A program made the translations under genes and the position numbers. From NCBI GenBank assembly GCA_958403205.1, contig CATXWM010000010.1, positions 1 to 63,838 on the forward strand: DNA of 63,838 nt. Direction: 5' to 3'. Positions 27,201-35,677 of the stretch are shown one piece after another; position 1 is the stretch's first letter; the number at the start of each line of letters is the position of its first letter. This DNA comes from an uncultured Collinsella sp. (GTDB taxonomy: Bacteria; Actinomycetota; Coriobacteriia; Coriobacteriales; Coriobacteriaceae). The notes beneath the pieces were generated by a model that did no database searches, was not told the DNA's origin, and saw nothing but the letters and a program-made list of their open reading frames with translations.

Positions 27201-27979
27201 GCAACAACTGCGAGTACGACAGCGCCCGCGCCTTCCGTGCCGCCGGTGCCAAGGCCGACACCTTCGTGATCAACAACCTCACGCCCGAGGCCGTCGCCGA
27301 GAGCACCCACGAGCTTGCCCGCCGCATCCGTGCAAGCCAGATCATCATGATCCCCGGCGGCTTCTCGGGCGGCGACGAGCCCGACGGCTCTGCCAAGTTC
27401 ATCACGGCGTTCTTCCGCGCTCCCGAGGTCACCGAGGCAGTCCGCGACCTGCTCAAGGCCCGCGATGGCCTGATGCTGGGCATCTGCAACGGCTTCCAGG
27501 CCCTGATCAAGCTCGGCCTGGTGCCCTACGGCGACATCGTCGACGCCACGCCCGATGCGCCCACGTTGACGTTCAACACCATCGGTCGCCACCAGAGCCG
27601 TCTGGTGCGCACCCGTATCTCGTCCAACTTGTCCCCGTGGCTGTCGCAGTGCAGCCTGGACGACCCCTACACCGTCGCCATCAGCCACGGCGAGGGCCGC
27701 TTTGTCGCCAATGACGAAGTGCTCGCCCAGCTGATCGCCAACGGCCAGGTCGCCACGCAGTACGTGGGCGAGAACGGCAAGCCCAGCATGGACCTTTCCG
27801 TCAATCCCAACGGCTCCGCACTCGCCATCGAGGGCATCACGAGCCCCGACGGCCGTGTCCTGGGCAAGATGGGCCATGCCGAGCGTCGCGGCAACAACCT
27901 GTACTGCAACGTGCCCGAGCATGTCCCCGGCGACAAATTCATGCCGATCTTTGAGAGCGGCGTAGCCTACTTCGCTTAA
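24233..27979 (+). CDS. purL: Phosphoribosylformylglycinamidine synthase (single-chain PurL)
   Basis: Catalyses the fourth step of purine synthesis, converting FGAR, glutamine and ATP to FGAM. The 1248-residue protein carries all parts in one chain: N-terminal PurS-like region (residues 1-90), two AIRS-type synthetase halves (DTYWSDHCRHTTF near 220, NETHNHPTEIEPFGGAATCVGG near 315 and GGKDSMSGSF near 768), and a C-terminal glutamine amidotransferase with GICNGFQALIK (nucleophilic Cys) and later His and Glu residues. This is the clade-II large form found in clostridia and Coriobacteria. The ATG follows AGGA; the gene stands alone and has its own terminator. Confidence 0.95.
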   Translation: MVSRIYVEKKPGFDVEAQQLKGELTEILGIKGIEALRIINRYDVEGIDEELFRSCVPTVFSEPQVDVTYDELPASDGAVFAVEFLPGQFDQRADSASECVQLISQGERPAVRSAKVYMISGALDEAAIEAIKHYVVNPVEARIASLDLPETLYMETPEPQPVEVLDGFRELDETGLAAFISERGLAMDEADIAFCQQYFRDEDRDPTITEIRVIDTYWSDHCRHTTFGTVLDDVTIDDAVVQQAFDRYMEMRHELGRDAKPVCLMDMGTIGAKYLKKTGVMTDVDESEEINACTVKVKVDVDGEDQDWLFLFKNETHNHPTEIEPFGGAATCVGGAIRDPLSGRSYVYQAMRVTGAGDPTVPVSETLEGKLPQRKLVTTAAAGYSSYGNQIGLATGQVNELYHPGYVAKRMEVGAVVGATPANHVRRECPAPTDKIILLGGRTGRDGIGGATGSSKTQNTESIETSGAEVQKGNAPVERKLQRLFRRGDACRLIKRCNDFGAGGVSVAVGELADGLYVDLDTVTKKYDGLDGTELAISESQERMACAVADGDVEEFMGYAAEENLEATVIAEVTAEPRMRMAWNGVAIVDLSREFLNSNGAPKHQVAHVCARSVWQPSWAGTTLAERMTSLVTDLNVASNKGLSERFDSTIGAATVLMPFGGKTQLTPSSAMVAKFPVDGETTTASAMAWGFNPYLMEADQFAGAYLSVVESIAKLVAAGFEHKRAYLSFQEYFERLRTEAERWGKPMAAVLGALMAQVDLGAGAIGGKDSMSGSFEDEAGELNVPPTLISFAVAVGRAARAVSPEFKGLTHRVVRIAPATYGEDYRPDAQQLLSAFDAVEALTATGNALAISTPGYGCGAESLFKMCVGNQIGIELAEDVDVESLFTPLYGSFIVELAEDAELPEVADGIVLEPLGTTVEGYVIDTGSEVIELAELQEAWESGIEGVFAYRSAGETPEVETIDFRAKDIHVYGGAKIARPRVIIPVFPGNNCEYDSARAFRAAGAKADTFVINNLTPEAVAESTHELARRIRASQIIMIPGGFSGGDEPDGSAKFITAFFRAPEVTEAVRDLLKARDGLMLGICNGFQALIKLGLVPYGDIVDATPDAPTLTFNTIGRHQSRLVRTRISSNLSPWLSQCSLDDPYTVAISHGEGRFVANDEVLAQLIANGQVATQYVGENGKPSMDLSVNPNGSALAIEGITSPDGRVLGKMGHAERRGNNLYCNVPEHVPGDKFMPIFESGVAYFA

Positions 27980-28017
27980 TACGTTTCCATCGGGTACAAT
28001 CCCCTCGGGTAACAACA

Positions 28018-28054
28018 CCCGCCACCGGCACCCCCGGTGGCGGGTTCTTTTTTG
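28018..28054 (+). terminator. Terminator of purL
   Basis: An 11-bp perfect stem CCCGCCACCGG (28018-28028) with 28034-28044, a five-base loop, then TTCTTTTTT. It lies 38 bases after the purL stop and 27 bases before the next start codon. Confidence 0.93.
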
Positions 28055-28080
28055 CTTTGCGCGTATAGGAGAAGGACATC

Positions 28081-29016
28081 ATGGAAAGCCGCAAGCCGTA
28101 TCTCGCCACCCTGCCCGGACTCATCCTGGGCTGTCTCGTTTGCTGCGCGCTCTGGGGCTCCGCCTTCCCCTGCATCAAGATCGGCTACGGCCTCTTTGGT
28201 ATTCCCGCGCACGACAGCGCCTCGCAGCTGCTCTTCGCGGGCCTGCGCTTCACCCTTGCCGGCATGCTGGTCATTGTTGGCATGAGCGTGGCCCAGCGCC
28301 GACCGCTCGTTCCGCAAGCGCGCGATATCAAGCCCATCTGCATCTTGTCGCTCTTCCAGACTATCGGGCAGTACTTCTTTTTCTACCTGGGCCTCTCGCG
28401 CGCCAGCGCCATGTCGAGCTCCATCATCGAGGCCAGCGCCAACTTCCTCGCAATCCTCTTTGCCGCCCTGGCATTTCACACCGAGAAGCTCAATGCGGCC
28501 AAAGTGCTCGGCTGCGTACTGGGCTTTGCCGGCGTCGCGCTCGTCAACCTTTCGGGCGCGGACGGCACCTTTGGCTTTACGCTCGACGGCGAGGGTTTTA
28601 TCCTAGCCTCCACCGTCGCGGGTGCCCTTTCGACCTGCCTGATCGGTATCTTCTCGCGTGAGCACGACGGCGTCTTGCTTGCCGGGTGGCAGTTCTTGGT
28701 CGGCGGCCTGGTCCTCACCGCCATCGGCTTTTTGATGGGTGGCGCGCTCTCCCCCACGGCGATTGCCCCCGCCATCGCGCTCATCATCTACATGGCGCTT
28801 ATCTCCGCGGTCGCCTACTCGCTGTGGTCGCGCCTGCTTGCCGTCAACCCCGTCAGCCGCGTCTCGGTCTTTGGGTTTATGAACCCCGTCTTTGGTGTGC
28901 TGCTGAGCGCGCTGCTACTCGGCGAGGGCGCTGGCACGAGCCCCATTACCGTCATCGTTGCCCTGCTGTTGGTCTGCGGCGGCATCATCATCGTCAACAA
29001 ACCCAAAAAAGCCTAG
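28081..29016 (+). CDS. EamA/DMT family transporter
   Basis: A 311-residue protein of the drug/metabolite transporter superfamily with ten predicted helices in two EamA repeats (first repeat from CALWGSAFPCIKIGYGLF, second from about residue 165). These proteins export amino acids, nucleosides or other metabolites; the substrate is not readable. A GGAGAAGG ribosome-binding site precedes the ATG. The purL terminator lies in between, so expression probably depends on read-through or its own promoter in the same short gap. Confidence 0.87.
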   Translation: MESRKPYLATLPGLILGCLVCCALWGSAFPCIKIGYGLFGIPAHDSASQLLFAGLRFTLAGMLVIVGMSVAQRRPLVPQARDIKPICILSLFQTIGQYFFFYLGLSRASAMSSSIIEASANFLAILFAALAFHTEKLNAAKVLGCVLGFAGVALVNLSGADGTFGFTLDGEGFILASTVAGALSTCLIGIFSREHDGVLLAGWQFLVGGLVLTAIGFLMGGALSPTAIAPAIALIIYMALISAVAYSLWSRLLAVNPVSRVSVFGFMNPVFGVLLSALLLGEGAGTSPITVIVALLLVCGGIIIVNKPKKA

Positions 29017-29162
29017 CGAGCTCACCTTTTTAGAGAGGGCGTTCGCACACTTTAGCTCAATGGAGCACACTGATTCTCGTTGATTTCGTACCGAGCCGCA
29101 GCGGCAGACGCTCGTCTTGCCGCACCGCGCCTGGGCATTATGGCCGGTGGCCCCCGCAAACG

Positions 29163-29208
29163 CAAAAAGGGCGCACGACCATCGCAACGGTCGTACGCCC
29201 CTTTTTTC
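29163..29208. terminator. Bidirectional terminator between DMT transporter and diguanylate cyclase
   Basis: GGGCGCACGACC (29169-29180) pairs with GGTCGTACGCCC (29189-29200) with one mismatch. There is a T-run on both strands (TTTTTT at 29202-29207; TTTTT on the minus strand at 29168-29164), so it can end both converging genes. Confidence 0.88.
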
Positions 29209-30350
29209 TAGCGTATCTGGGCGCCGGCTTTCTTTTTCTCGGCCTTGACGCGGTAGAGTTCCGCGTCGGCAGCGCGAAGCAAGTCTTGCCAGGTATCGAC
29301 GCCATCACCAACCCGTGCGTAGCCGATGGACATCCGCAACAGATACGGAACCTCGGCGCGCGCGAGCTCGTCGTTAATCGCCGAACACAGGTCTATGATG
29401 TCCTGTTCCGCCGCTGCCTTTTGGAGCACCACGAACTCATCGCCACCGTAGCGTGCGATAAAGCCACCAGACGCCGAGCAGACCTCTTTGAGCGCAGCGG
29501 ATATAACCTGAAGAGCATGGTCGCCCTCCACATGTCCATAGCGATCGTTAATCTGCTTAAAGCCGTCGGCGTCCATCATGAGCAGATACACATCTTCGGC
29601 CTGATCCACATTTGAAAAGAGCGACAGCATATAGGTCTCAAAACGGTTGCGATTGTTGAGGCCAGTCAACGGGTCGGTCGAGATGAGTTGCTCCTGGCAG
29701 ATGATATAGAGCAGCAACATGCTAATCATTATGCCGACACAAAGGCCAGGCACCGAGTATACGATCTGAAAGGTACCGCCCACCAGGGCCGGAATGGCGA
29801 AAAATGCCAAGGTTCGATAGATAGCCTTCGTCTGCAGGCTCTCGACCCTGCGAGATTGCACAAACGCATGCAGGGACGTATGTATAACGTAACAGTAGCT
29901 GACAATGGGCTGGATCATATAGGCAAAGCCGCGACGATACACGCCCTGCGAATCGATATAGAACAAGGCGTGCGTCCAGTAACTGGTAAAAGCCAGCACG
30001 ACCACCAGAGCCGTAGGCAACGTTACAAGCACCACCCTATAGCGCGAGGTCACAAGGCGAGAGCCCTGCATCGTCTCGGAATAGATAAACCAAATGAGAC
30101 ACGCGATGGCAAAGAGCGAAAACGAAACCGCGTTGGAAATCCAGTTGGCAGCAATACCCAACGTGCCGTCCGCACCATCCGAAAGCGTCCAGATCATATC
30201 GAATAATATGTACGCGGCGGAGGTGTAGCCAAGCATGCTAAACAATAGCTGCAGGGTGCTCGAGAACAAGGAGCGACGACTTCGCGCGGCAAGCCCGATA
30301 AGAACAATCATGCATAGCAGGAATATCTCAATCTTGAGTGCCTTAACCAC
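29208..30350 (-). CDS. Membrane diguanylate cyclase (GGDEF)
   Basis: About 380 residues: an N-terminal membrane sensor with six to seven helices (residues 5-210), then a GGDEF domain starting at DPLTGLNNRNRF and containing RYGGDEFVV, the intact active-site loop for making cyclic di-GMP from two GTP. No RxxD inhibitory site is obvious before it, and no EAL domain is present. The sensed signal is unknown. The GTG at 30350 is favoured (AGGGA upstream); the frame opens at a TTG 18 bases earlier. No c-di-GMP effector is recognisable nearby. Confidence 0.88.
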   Translation of the reverse strand: MVKALKIEIFLLCMIVLIGLAARSRRSLFSSTLQLLFSMLGYTSAAYILFDMIWTLSDGADGTLGIAANWISNAVSFSLFAIACLIWFIYSETMQGSRLVTSRYRVVLVTLPTALVVVLAFTSYWTHALFYIDSQGVYRRGFAYMIQPIVSYCYVIHTSLHAFVQSRRVESLQTKAIYRTLAFFAIPALVGGTFQIVYSVPGLCVGIMISMLLLYIICQEQLISTDPLTGLNNRNRFETYMLSLFSNVDQAEDVYLLMMDADGFKQINDRYGHVEGDHALQVISAALKEVCSASGGFIARYGGDEFVVLQKAAAEQDIIDLCSAINDELARAEVPYLLRMSIGYARVGDGVDTWQDLLRAADAELYRVKAEKKKAGAQIR

Positions 30351-30451
30351 TAGACGCCATCCCTTCAATATCCGAATGGTCAGAATCGCCCAATTCGAAT
30401 CAGGGCAATAAACACCCCTTTACTCCGCAGGGGTAAAGGGAATCATAGCAA

Positions 30452-30493
30452 AGCGCCCGAACATCACTGCAAAACAGTTTCTGTTCGGGCGCT
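30452..30493 (-). terminator. Hairpin after kdgT
   Basis: AGCGCCCGAACA (30452-30463) pairs perfectly with 30482-30493; the loop holds a further ACTG/CAGT stem. On the minus strand it is followed by TTTGC, a weak T-run. It lies 47 bases past the kdgT stop. Confidence 0.6.
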
Positions 30494-30539
30494 CGGACGG
30501 CGCGAATTGCACGCCGGAATCAATTATCGGTAACGGCCG

Positions 30540-31562
30540 TTACTCGCCGTCGATGTCGGTCGCGACGGCCTCCTCGATGGCCTCGACACCGGCAGGCGAC
30601 AGGTCCTCCTTGCCCTGGCAGAACTTCTTGTCGACCCAGCCGGTCAGAATCGGAGCCATGATTGCCGTGATGATAACGGCAGTGGCGATCTGGGCGTACG
30701 CGGTGGGCGCAAGCTCGGCGTAGCGCGGCGCGACCTCGGCGAGAGCAACCGGCGTGGTCATAGCCGTGCCGGCGATGGTGGAACAAGCCACGGCAGCCTT
30801 GCCGTTACCACCGCACAGGCGCTCGAACGCAAAGGTGATGGGACCGACGACAAACAGCGTGACAAGGCCCAGTAAGATGCCAGAAATACCACCAGTGATA
30901 AAGCTCGACAGGCTCATGGACGCGCCAAGCTGAAATCCGATGACGGCAATCGCAGGGTTGGCACCGGGAACTAGCAGGTTCTTGATAAACGGGAACAGGT
31001 TGCCCAGAACCATGCCGATAACGAGCGGCAAAATGGAGCCGATGATAGTACCGACAGGGATGTTGGCAAGACCCGAAACACCAAGGATGATCATCGTGAC
31101 GGCGGGGCCGGCCGTAAAGAACAGGATACCGACGGCGCCCTGCTCGGACTCATCGCCGAACTCGCCCATGATGCCCGTATAGAGCGCCATGTTGCAAAAC
31201 GTAATGCCGCCGATGATAGACACGGAGCTCAGACCCAGGAAGTTATCGTTAAAGAAATATGCCACACCTAGGCCGAGAGCCGCTGCGACGACCAGCTTGG
31301 GAATCAGCACGACGATGCCGGTCTTGATGGCGCCCGGCGTGGACTTGAAGCTGATGCCGGCGCCCACAAACAGCAGGATCGCGGCGACGATGGTATTGGA
31401 GCCACCGCGGCAGGCAGCCGTAAAGAAGCCGCCGATCTCAAAAACCTGCGGGCAGAAGGTGTTGAGCAAAAGACCGACGATCATCGGATAGATCATGATG
31501 TCGCCCGGGATGCGCGGAACCTTGAATTTCTTTTGCTCGTTGGCGGTCGCTTCCTGTGCCAT
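30540..31562 (-). CDS. kdgT: 2-keto-3-deoxygluconate permease
   Basis: A 340-residue inner-membrane proton symporter of the KdgT family, which takes up 2-keto-3-deoxygluconate from pectin or uronate breakdown. About ten hydrophobic helices; characteristic segments are IPGDIMIYPMIVGLLLNTFCP near the start, FVGAGISFKSTPGA and GTAMTTPVALAEVAP near the C-terminus. The ATG at 31562 has GGGGG upstream. No kdgK or kdgA lies next to it, so the downstream pathway must be encoded elsewhere and the substrate assignment rests on family alone. Confidence 0.88.
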   Translation of the reverse strand: MAQEATANEQKKFKVPRIPGDIMIYPMIVGLLLNTFCPQVFEIGGFFTAACRGGSNTIVAAILLFVGAGISFKSTPGAIKTGIVVLIPKLVVAAALGLGVAYFFNDNFLGLSSVSIIGGITFCNMALYTGIMGEFGDESEQGAVGILFFTAGPAVTMIILGVSGLANIPVGTIIGSILPLVIGMVLGNLFPFIKNLLVPGANPAIAVIGFQLGASMSLSSFITGGISGILLGLVTLFVVGPITFAFERLCGGNGKAAVACSTIAGTAMTTPVALAEVAPRYAELAPTAYAQIATAVIITAIMAPILTGWVDKKFCQGKEDLSPAGVEAIEEAVATDIDGE

Positions 31563-31712
31563 GAAACCCCCATTTCCGCTGACGCGGAACAAAAGCCCAC
31601 GTCATGCTTTGCTACAGTAAAGTTTGACCATGGTACCAGAAGAAATAGACCAGCTCGGTGAAAAATTCGACAAGTTGGGATGGAACGAGATTCGGCGCCC
31701 GCGACGCCACCC

Positions 31713-32036
31713 CTATATAAGGCTCAAGACAATATAGAGTACGATGCCCGAGACGCAGCACCACAGCATCGATTTTGTCTTGACCGCCACGACCACGACG
31801 CCGACGGCCGCAATCCAGGGAACCAAGGCAGGCCAGAGTCCCGCGTCGAACGCGCCGGGGCTCACCAAGTCGTTGGCGACCAGCGCGGCAAAGGCAGCGG
31901 GCGGGATATAGCCCAGGGCCTCGGTAATGCGGGGCGACAGGGTCCGCCCGCGCAAGGCGAACGCCGGCGCGATGCGAAAGAACGCGATAGCGGCCCACGA
32001 CGACAGCCACAGAACCAAGAACTCGTTAACGGGCAT
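31713..32036 (-). CDS. azlD: AzlD family branched-chain amino acid export subunit
   Basis: A 107-residue membrane protein with about four helices (MPVNEFLVLWLSSWAAIAFF onward), the usual size and layout of AzlD, the small partner of AzlC in export of branched-chain amino acids and analogues. The start overlaps the 3' end of azlC by 11 bases, behind GAGGTG, indicating translational coupling and a two-subunit complex. Together with the liv importer this gives the window both uptake and efflux for this amino acid class. Confidence 0.87.
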   Translation of the reverse strand: MPVNEFLVLWLSSWAAIAFFRIAPAFALRGRTLSPRITEALGYIPPAAFAALVANDLVSPGAFDAGLWPALVPWIAAVGVVVVAVKTKSMLWCCVSGIVLYIVLSLI

Positions 32037-32718
32037 CGCGGGCACCTCTTCCGTCAAATACAGCATCGCACGCCAACGCAATGGCAATGCCGGCCACGAC
32101 GCTTGCCGGCACGGCAATATTCGTGAGGCCCAAGAACTTGCATACGGCGACGGACACCGCGCCCGAAACCGCCGCGACAACGTTGCCGCGCGACAGCCGC
32201 TGCGAAAAGAGCAGGCAGATAAAGAGCGAGGTGCAGACAAAGGCTGCAATGGCGGTGGGAACATCGACAACGGCGCCGACGATGGCGCCCATCGTACACG
32301 AAACGCCCCATGTTGCGATGAGGATCACGTTGAGCACAAAGGACTCGCGCGGGCCCCAATCCTCCCCTTCAACCAACTTGGCAAGCGAGATGCCATATGC
32401 CTCCTCGGTAAGTGTCGCGGCAACAGCCAGCGTCTGACGCTTCGAGGCATTCTTCAGATGCGGCGCGATCGATGCCGAGTAAAGCGCAAAACGCGAGGAG
32501 ATGGCAGCAACGCTCGCGATAATCGAAGGTGCCGGTACACCCGCCAGCCACAGGTTGCAGATCATAAACTGCCCGCTGCCCGTCACAAACGTGCTGCTCA
32601 GAGCAAAGACCATCCAGGGCTCCATTCCCGTCTGCCCCATGATCATTCCGCACGGCGCGCCTATTGCAACATAGGTAAGCATCACCGGCCAGACGGTTCT
32701 AACGATTTTGAGCACCAT
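32026..32718 (-). CDS. azlC: AzlC family branched-chain amino acid exporter
   Basis: A 230-residue membrane protein with seven to eight helices and AzlC-type motifs (AIGAPCGMIMGQTGMEPW near the start, TFVTGSGQFMICNLWLAG, and a TLTEEAYGIS segment). With AzlD it forms a proton-driven exporter of branched-chain amino acids. The ATG at 32718 is the most typical start; the frame opens further upstream. It is the first gene of a two-gene operon. Confidence 0.87.
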   Translation of the reverse strand: MVLKIVRTVWPVMLTYVAIGAPCGMIMGQTGMEPWMVFALSSTFVTGSGQFMICNLWLAGVPAPSIIASVAAISSRFALYSASIAPHLKNASKRQTLAVAATLTEEAYGISLAKLVEGEDWGPRESFVLNVILIATWGVSCTMGAIVGAVVDVPTAIAAFVCTSLFICLLFSQRLSRGNVVAAVSGAVSVAVCKFLGLTNIAVPASVVAGIAIALACDAVFDGRGARDAR

Positions 32719-32844
32719 ACGCTTCTCATCCTGACAAGGTCTCCGAGCCGCATGTAGCGATACGGCAGAATCATCATCCGACAGCAACCGAGTTCACCTA
32801 CAATTGCCACCGGATCGAAAGACACAACTTTTTAGGAAGTCATT

Positions 32845-33657
32845 ATGACAGCTATCGATCGAGACCGGGCGCGCGCGGCCTTCAAAAGCTACACCGATGC
32901 CTACGACGCCACCAACCCACGCATCGCGCTCAAAATCGAGCATACGTACCACGTGGCCGAGGCGTGCGATGCCGTAGCGCGCGAGCAGGGCTGGTCGTCA
33001 GAAGATATTGACCTGGCATGGCTTTGCGGCCTGCTGCACGATATGGGCCGCTTTGAGCAGCTGCGACGCTGGGACACCTTTAAGGACGCCGAGAGCATGA
33101 GCCATGCGGTGCTGGGCATCGAGATCCTCTTTGGCGAGAATCCCGCCGATGCACCCGCCGTAACGAGCATCCGCGACTTTATCGATGACCCGGCAGAAGA
33201 TGAGCTCATCCGAGCGAGCATTGCCTATCACAGCGATTTCCGTCTACCCGCGCAGCTCGACGAGCGCACGCGGAGCTTCTGCGATATCGTGCGCGATGGC
33301 GACAAGATCGACATTATGCGTACCATCGCCGACAGCACCGTCGACACCATCCTCAAGGTGGACGAGAAGACGTTTCTCGGCAGCCGTTTCTCGTCGCCGA
33401 CACTTGCCGCCTTTGACGAGCACCGCTGCGTCGCGCGCGACGAGCGCAACGAGCCGGCGGACTACCTGGTGGGGCTCATCTGCTTTATGTTTGAGCTCGT
33501 CTATCCAGCGAGCCGCGCGCTGGCGCGCGAGCAGGGCAATATCTACCGCCTGCTCGACGCGCCTTTTGGCATCACGCGGCCCTTTACCGACCCCGCCACG
33601 CAGGCAACTTGGAGCCGCCTTAAGGACGAGATGCGCGACTGGCTGGCGCGCGCCTAG
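32845..33657 (+). CDS. HD domain phosphohydrolase
   Basis: A 270-residue HD-superfamily metal-dependent phosphohydrolase. The pattern H-HD-D is visible: His in EHTYHVAEACD, His-Asp in CGLLHDMGRF and a later Asp in VRDGDKIDIMR. Such proteins hydrolyse nucleotides or alarmones; the substrate is not known. There are no extra domains. The stop codon overlaps the etfA stop by four bases on the opposite strand (CTAG at 33654-33657). It stands alone, divergent from azlC. Confidence 0.82.
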   Translation: MTAIDRDRARAAFKSYTDAYDATNPRIALKIEHTYHVAEACDAVAREQGWSSEDIDLAWLCGLLHDMGRFEQLRRWDTFKDAESMSHAVLGIEILFGENPADAPAVTSIRDFIDDPAEDELIRASIAYHSDFRLPAQLDERTRSFCDIVRDGDKIDIMRTIADSTVDTILKVDEKTFLGSRFSSPTLAAFDEHRCVARDERNEPADYLVGLICFMFELVYPASRALAREQGNIYRLLDAPFGITRPFTDPATQATWSRLKDEMRDWLARA

Positions 33658-34859
33658 CGCTCAAGCTGAGCCAGCAGCTCCTCGACGACCTCGACGGCAT
33701 CGCCGACAACCTTGTACTGGGCAGTACCAAAAATGGGGGCATCCGGGTCCTCGTTGATGGCGATAATGCACTCAGCCCCACCGATGCCGGCAAGATGCTG
33801 GATGGCGCCCGAAACACCGATACTCACGAGAAGCTTGGGCGAAACCGATACGCCCGTCTGGCCAATCTGATGGCGATACTCCAACCAGCCGGCCTCCACG
33901 ACAGGTCGCGTGCAGCCAAGCTCGGCTCCCAGAGCCTCGGCGAGCCTTCGCATCAGCGGCAGATTTTTCTTGGAACCAATGCCGCGACCCACCACGACCA
34001 GGCGCTCGGCATCGGCGATCGAAGCCTGCTGTCCCCACTCCTCGGCGGGAATCGAGATCTCGACACGAGCCTTAGCATCATCCGCAAGTGATATCTGGGT
34101 GATCGTGCCGGAGCGGCCGTAGTCGAAGTCGGGAGCCTTAAAGATATCGGAGCGCACCGTTGCCATCTGCGGACGACGATTGGGGCAGACAATGGTGGCC
34201 ATCAGGTTGCCGCCAAACGCCGGACGCGTCTGTTGCAGCAGTCCCGTCTCCGTATCCATCGAAAGTACGGTGCAGTCAGCCGTAAGGCCCGTCTGCAAAC
34301 GCACGGCAACGCCGGGTGCCAGTTCGCGACCAAAAGCGGTCGCACCGTATAAGATGGCCTCGGGTTTGCGTTCGGCTACCAAATCGCAGATCAAGTGGGC
34401 GTAGACCTCCGCATCGTTTTGGCGCAGACGCTCATCGCGACAGGCCAGGACTTCGTCGGCGCCCGCGCAAACCAGATGTTCCAGGTCCCCGAGCGAGCCC
34501 TCGGGGCTCATGCCGACCAGTGCCACCAGACGGCAGCCGCGAGCATCGGCAAGCTCGCGCCCCTTGCCCATGAGCTCGTAGGCCACGGGAGCCACGGCGT
34601 CGTGCTCGTCAGTCTGCACGAAGACCCAAATGTCTCGATATGCATCAAGGTCCACCGCACCAGCGGCCTTGTCACGCTCGATCGAGATAGCGTTGACGGG
34701 GCAGACGTCGACACATCCGCCGCATAGGATGCAGCCGTCGGTTACGCGGGCGCAACGGTTGGGCCGCTCGCCTTCCACTACGATGCCGCCCGAGGCACAG
34801 GCGCGAACGCAGCGACCGCAGCCGATACAGGCTTCGCTATCGATAATCAGTCCGCTCAT
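33654..34859 (-). CDS. etfA: Electron transfer flavoprotein alpha subunit with N-terminal ferredoxin domain
   Basis: The 401-residue protein starts with a two-cluster ferredoxin domain (residues 1-62: CIGCGRCVRAC and CILCGGCVDVCP), followed by the EtfA Rossmann domain and the C-terminal FAD-binding domain (VVGRGIGSKKNLPLM, RHQIGQTGVSVSPKLLVSIGVSGAIQHLAGI in parts). Ferredoxin-fused EtfA is the form found in the lactate dehydrogenase complex LctBCD of acetogens and similar bifurcating systems. It directly follows etfB (adjacent) and is the last gene of the operon. Confidence 0.93.
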   Translation of the reverse strand: MSGLIIDSEACIGCGRCVRACASGGIVVEGERPNRCARVTDGCILCGGCVDVCPVNAISIERDKAAGAVDLDAYRDIWVFVQTDEHDAVAPVAYELMGKGRELADARGCRLVALVGMSPEGSLGDLEHLVCAGADEVLACRDERLRQNDAEVYAHLICDLVAERKPEAILYGATAFGRELAPGVAVRLQTGLTADCTVLSMDTETGLLQQTRPAFGGNLMATIVCPNRRPQMATVRSDIFKAPDFDYGRSGTITQISLADDAKARVEISIPAEEWGQQASIADAERLVVVGRGIGSKKNLPLMRRLAEALGAELGCTRPVVEAGWLEYRHQIGQTGVSVSPKLLVSIGVSGAIQHLAGIGGAECIIAINEDPDAPIFGTAQYKVVGDAVEVVEELLAQLER

Positions 34860-35675
34860 CTATGCCATCCCCTCGATAATCTTGGCAAGTTTTACCGCCT
34901 GCTCGGACGCCGTTCCCTCAACGGCCTCGCACGTTTGATCACGGTCGGGCACAAACGAGCGCACGACCTGCGTCGGTGATCCGGCAAGGCCACAACGCGA
35001 GGGATCGGCGTTCACGTCGGCGGCACTGACCACGCGCACGTCCGCCTCCTCTGCCGCGCGAATACCGGCAATACTCGGCATACGCAACTGGCCAATCTCC
35101 TTGGCGGTCGTCATCGCGCACGGCATCTCAAGGTACACCGTCTCCTCGCCGGCATCGCATCCGTGAACGAGCGCCAGCGAGCCACACGTCGTAAAGCCCG
35201 CGCTTTGCACGCAGCTCACGTCGGTCACGCAGGGGATCTCAAAGGCACCGGCAAGCTCGGGGCCGATCTGGGCCGTATCGCCGTCCACTGCCATCTTGCC
35301 GCAGATGAGCAGGTCGAAGTCCTCATCGAGCGCCTCGATACCGCATTTGAGGGCATAGGTGGTGGCTAGGGTATCGGCGCCCGCAAAGGCTCGGTCGGTC
35401 AGCAGCAGCGCGTCGTCGGCACCGCGGGCGATACAGTCGCGCAGCAGCGATTCGGTCGCGGGGATGCCCATCGACACCACCGTCACTCGCACATCCATGC
35501 CAAAGCCGATAAAGTCGTCCTTCAGCGCCAGCGCGCATTCCAAAGCGCTCGCATCAAAGGGATTAATGACCGCCTGCTTGCCATCGCGCACGATGGTATT
35601 GGTCTTGGGGTCCATCTTGACCTCGGTGCTGCCCGGCACGGCCTTGACGCACACCACCATATGGAAATCGCTCAT
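34860..35675 (-). CDS. etfB: Electron transfer flavoprotein beta subunit
   Basis: A 271-residue EtfB that partners EtfA and holds FAD or AMP in its domain; in bifurcating Etfs this subunit carries the bifurcating FAD and binds NAD. Typical sequence includes VVCVKAVPGSTEVK at the start, INPFDASALECALALKD, and CGKMAVDGDTAQIGPELAGAF in the middle. The ATG at 35675 lies two bases past the glcD stop; a GTG six bases earlier overlaps it. Encoded between glcD and etfA. Confidence 0.93.
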   Translation of the reverse strand: MSDFHMVVCVKAVPGSTEVKMDPKTNTIVRDGKQAVINPFDASALECALALKDDFIGFGMDVRVTVVSMGIPATESLLRDCIARGADDALLLTDRAFAGADTLATTYALKCGIEALDEDFDLLICGKMAVDGDTAQIGPELAGAFEIPCVTDVSCVQSAGFTTCGSLALVHGCDAGEETVYLEMPCAMTTAKEIGQLRMPSIAGIRAAEEADVRVVSAADVNADPSRCGLAGSPTQVVRSFVPDRDQTCEAVEGTASEQAVKLAKIIEGMA

Positions 35676-35677
35676 CT

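Noticed and set aside
24215..28018. A 1267-codon open frame on the minus strand opposite purL
   Set aside because: It is the exact antisense of a well-conserved purine enzyme, has Gly/Ala/Val/Leu-rich low-complexity content and no motif. Long antisense frames arise from high GC at third codon positions.
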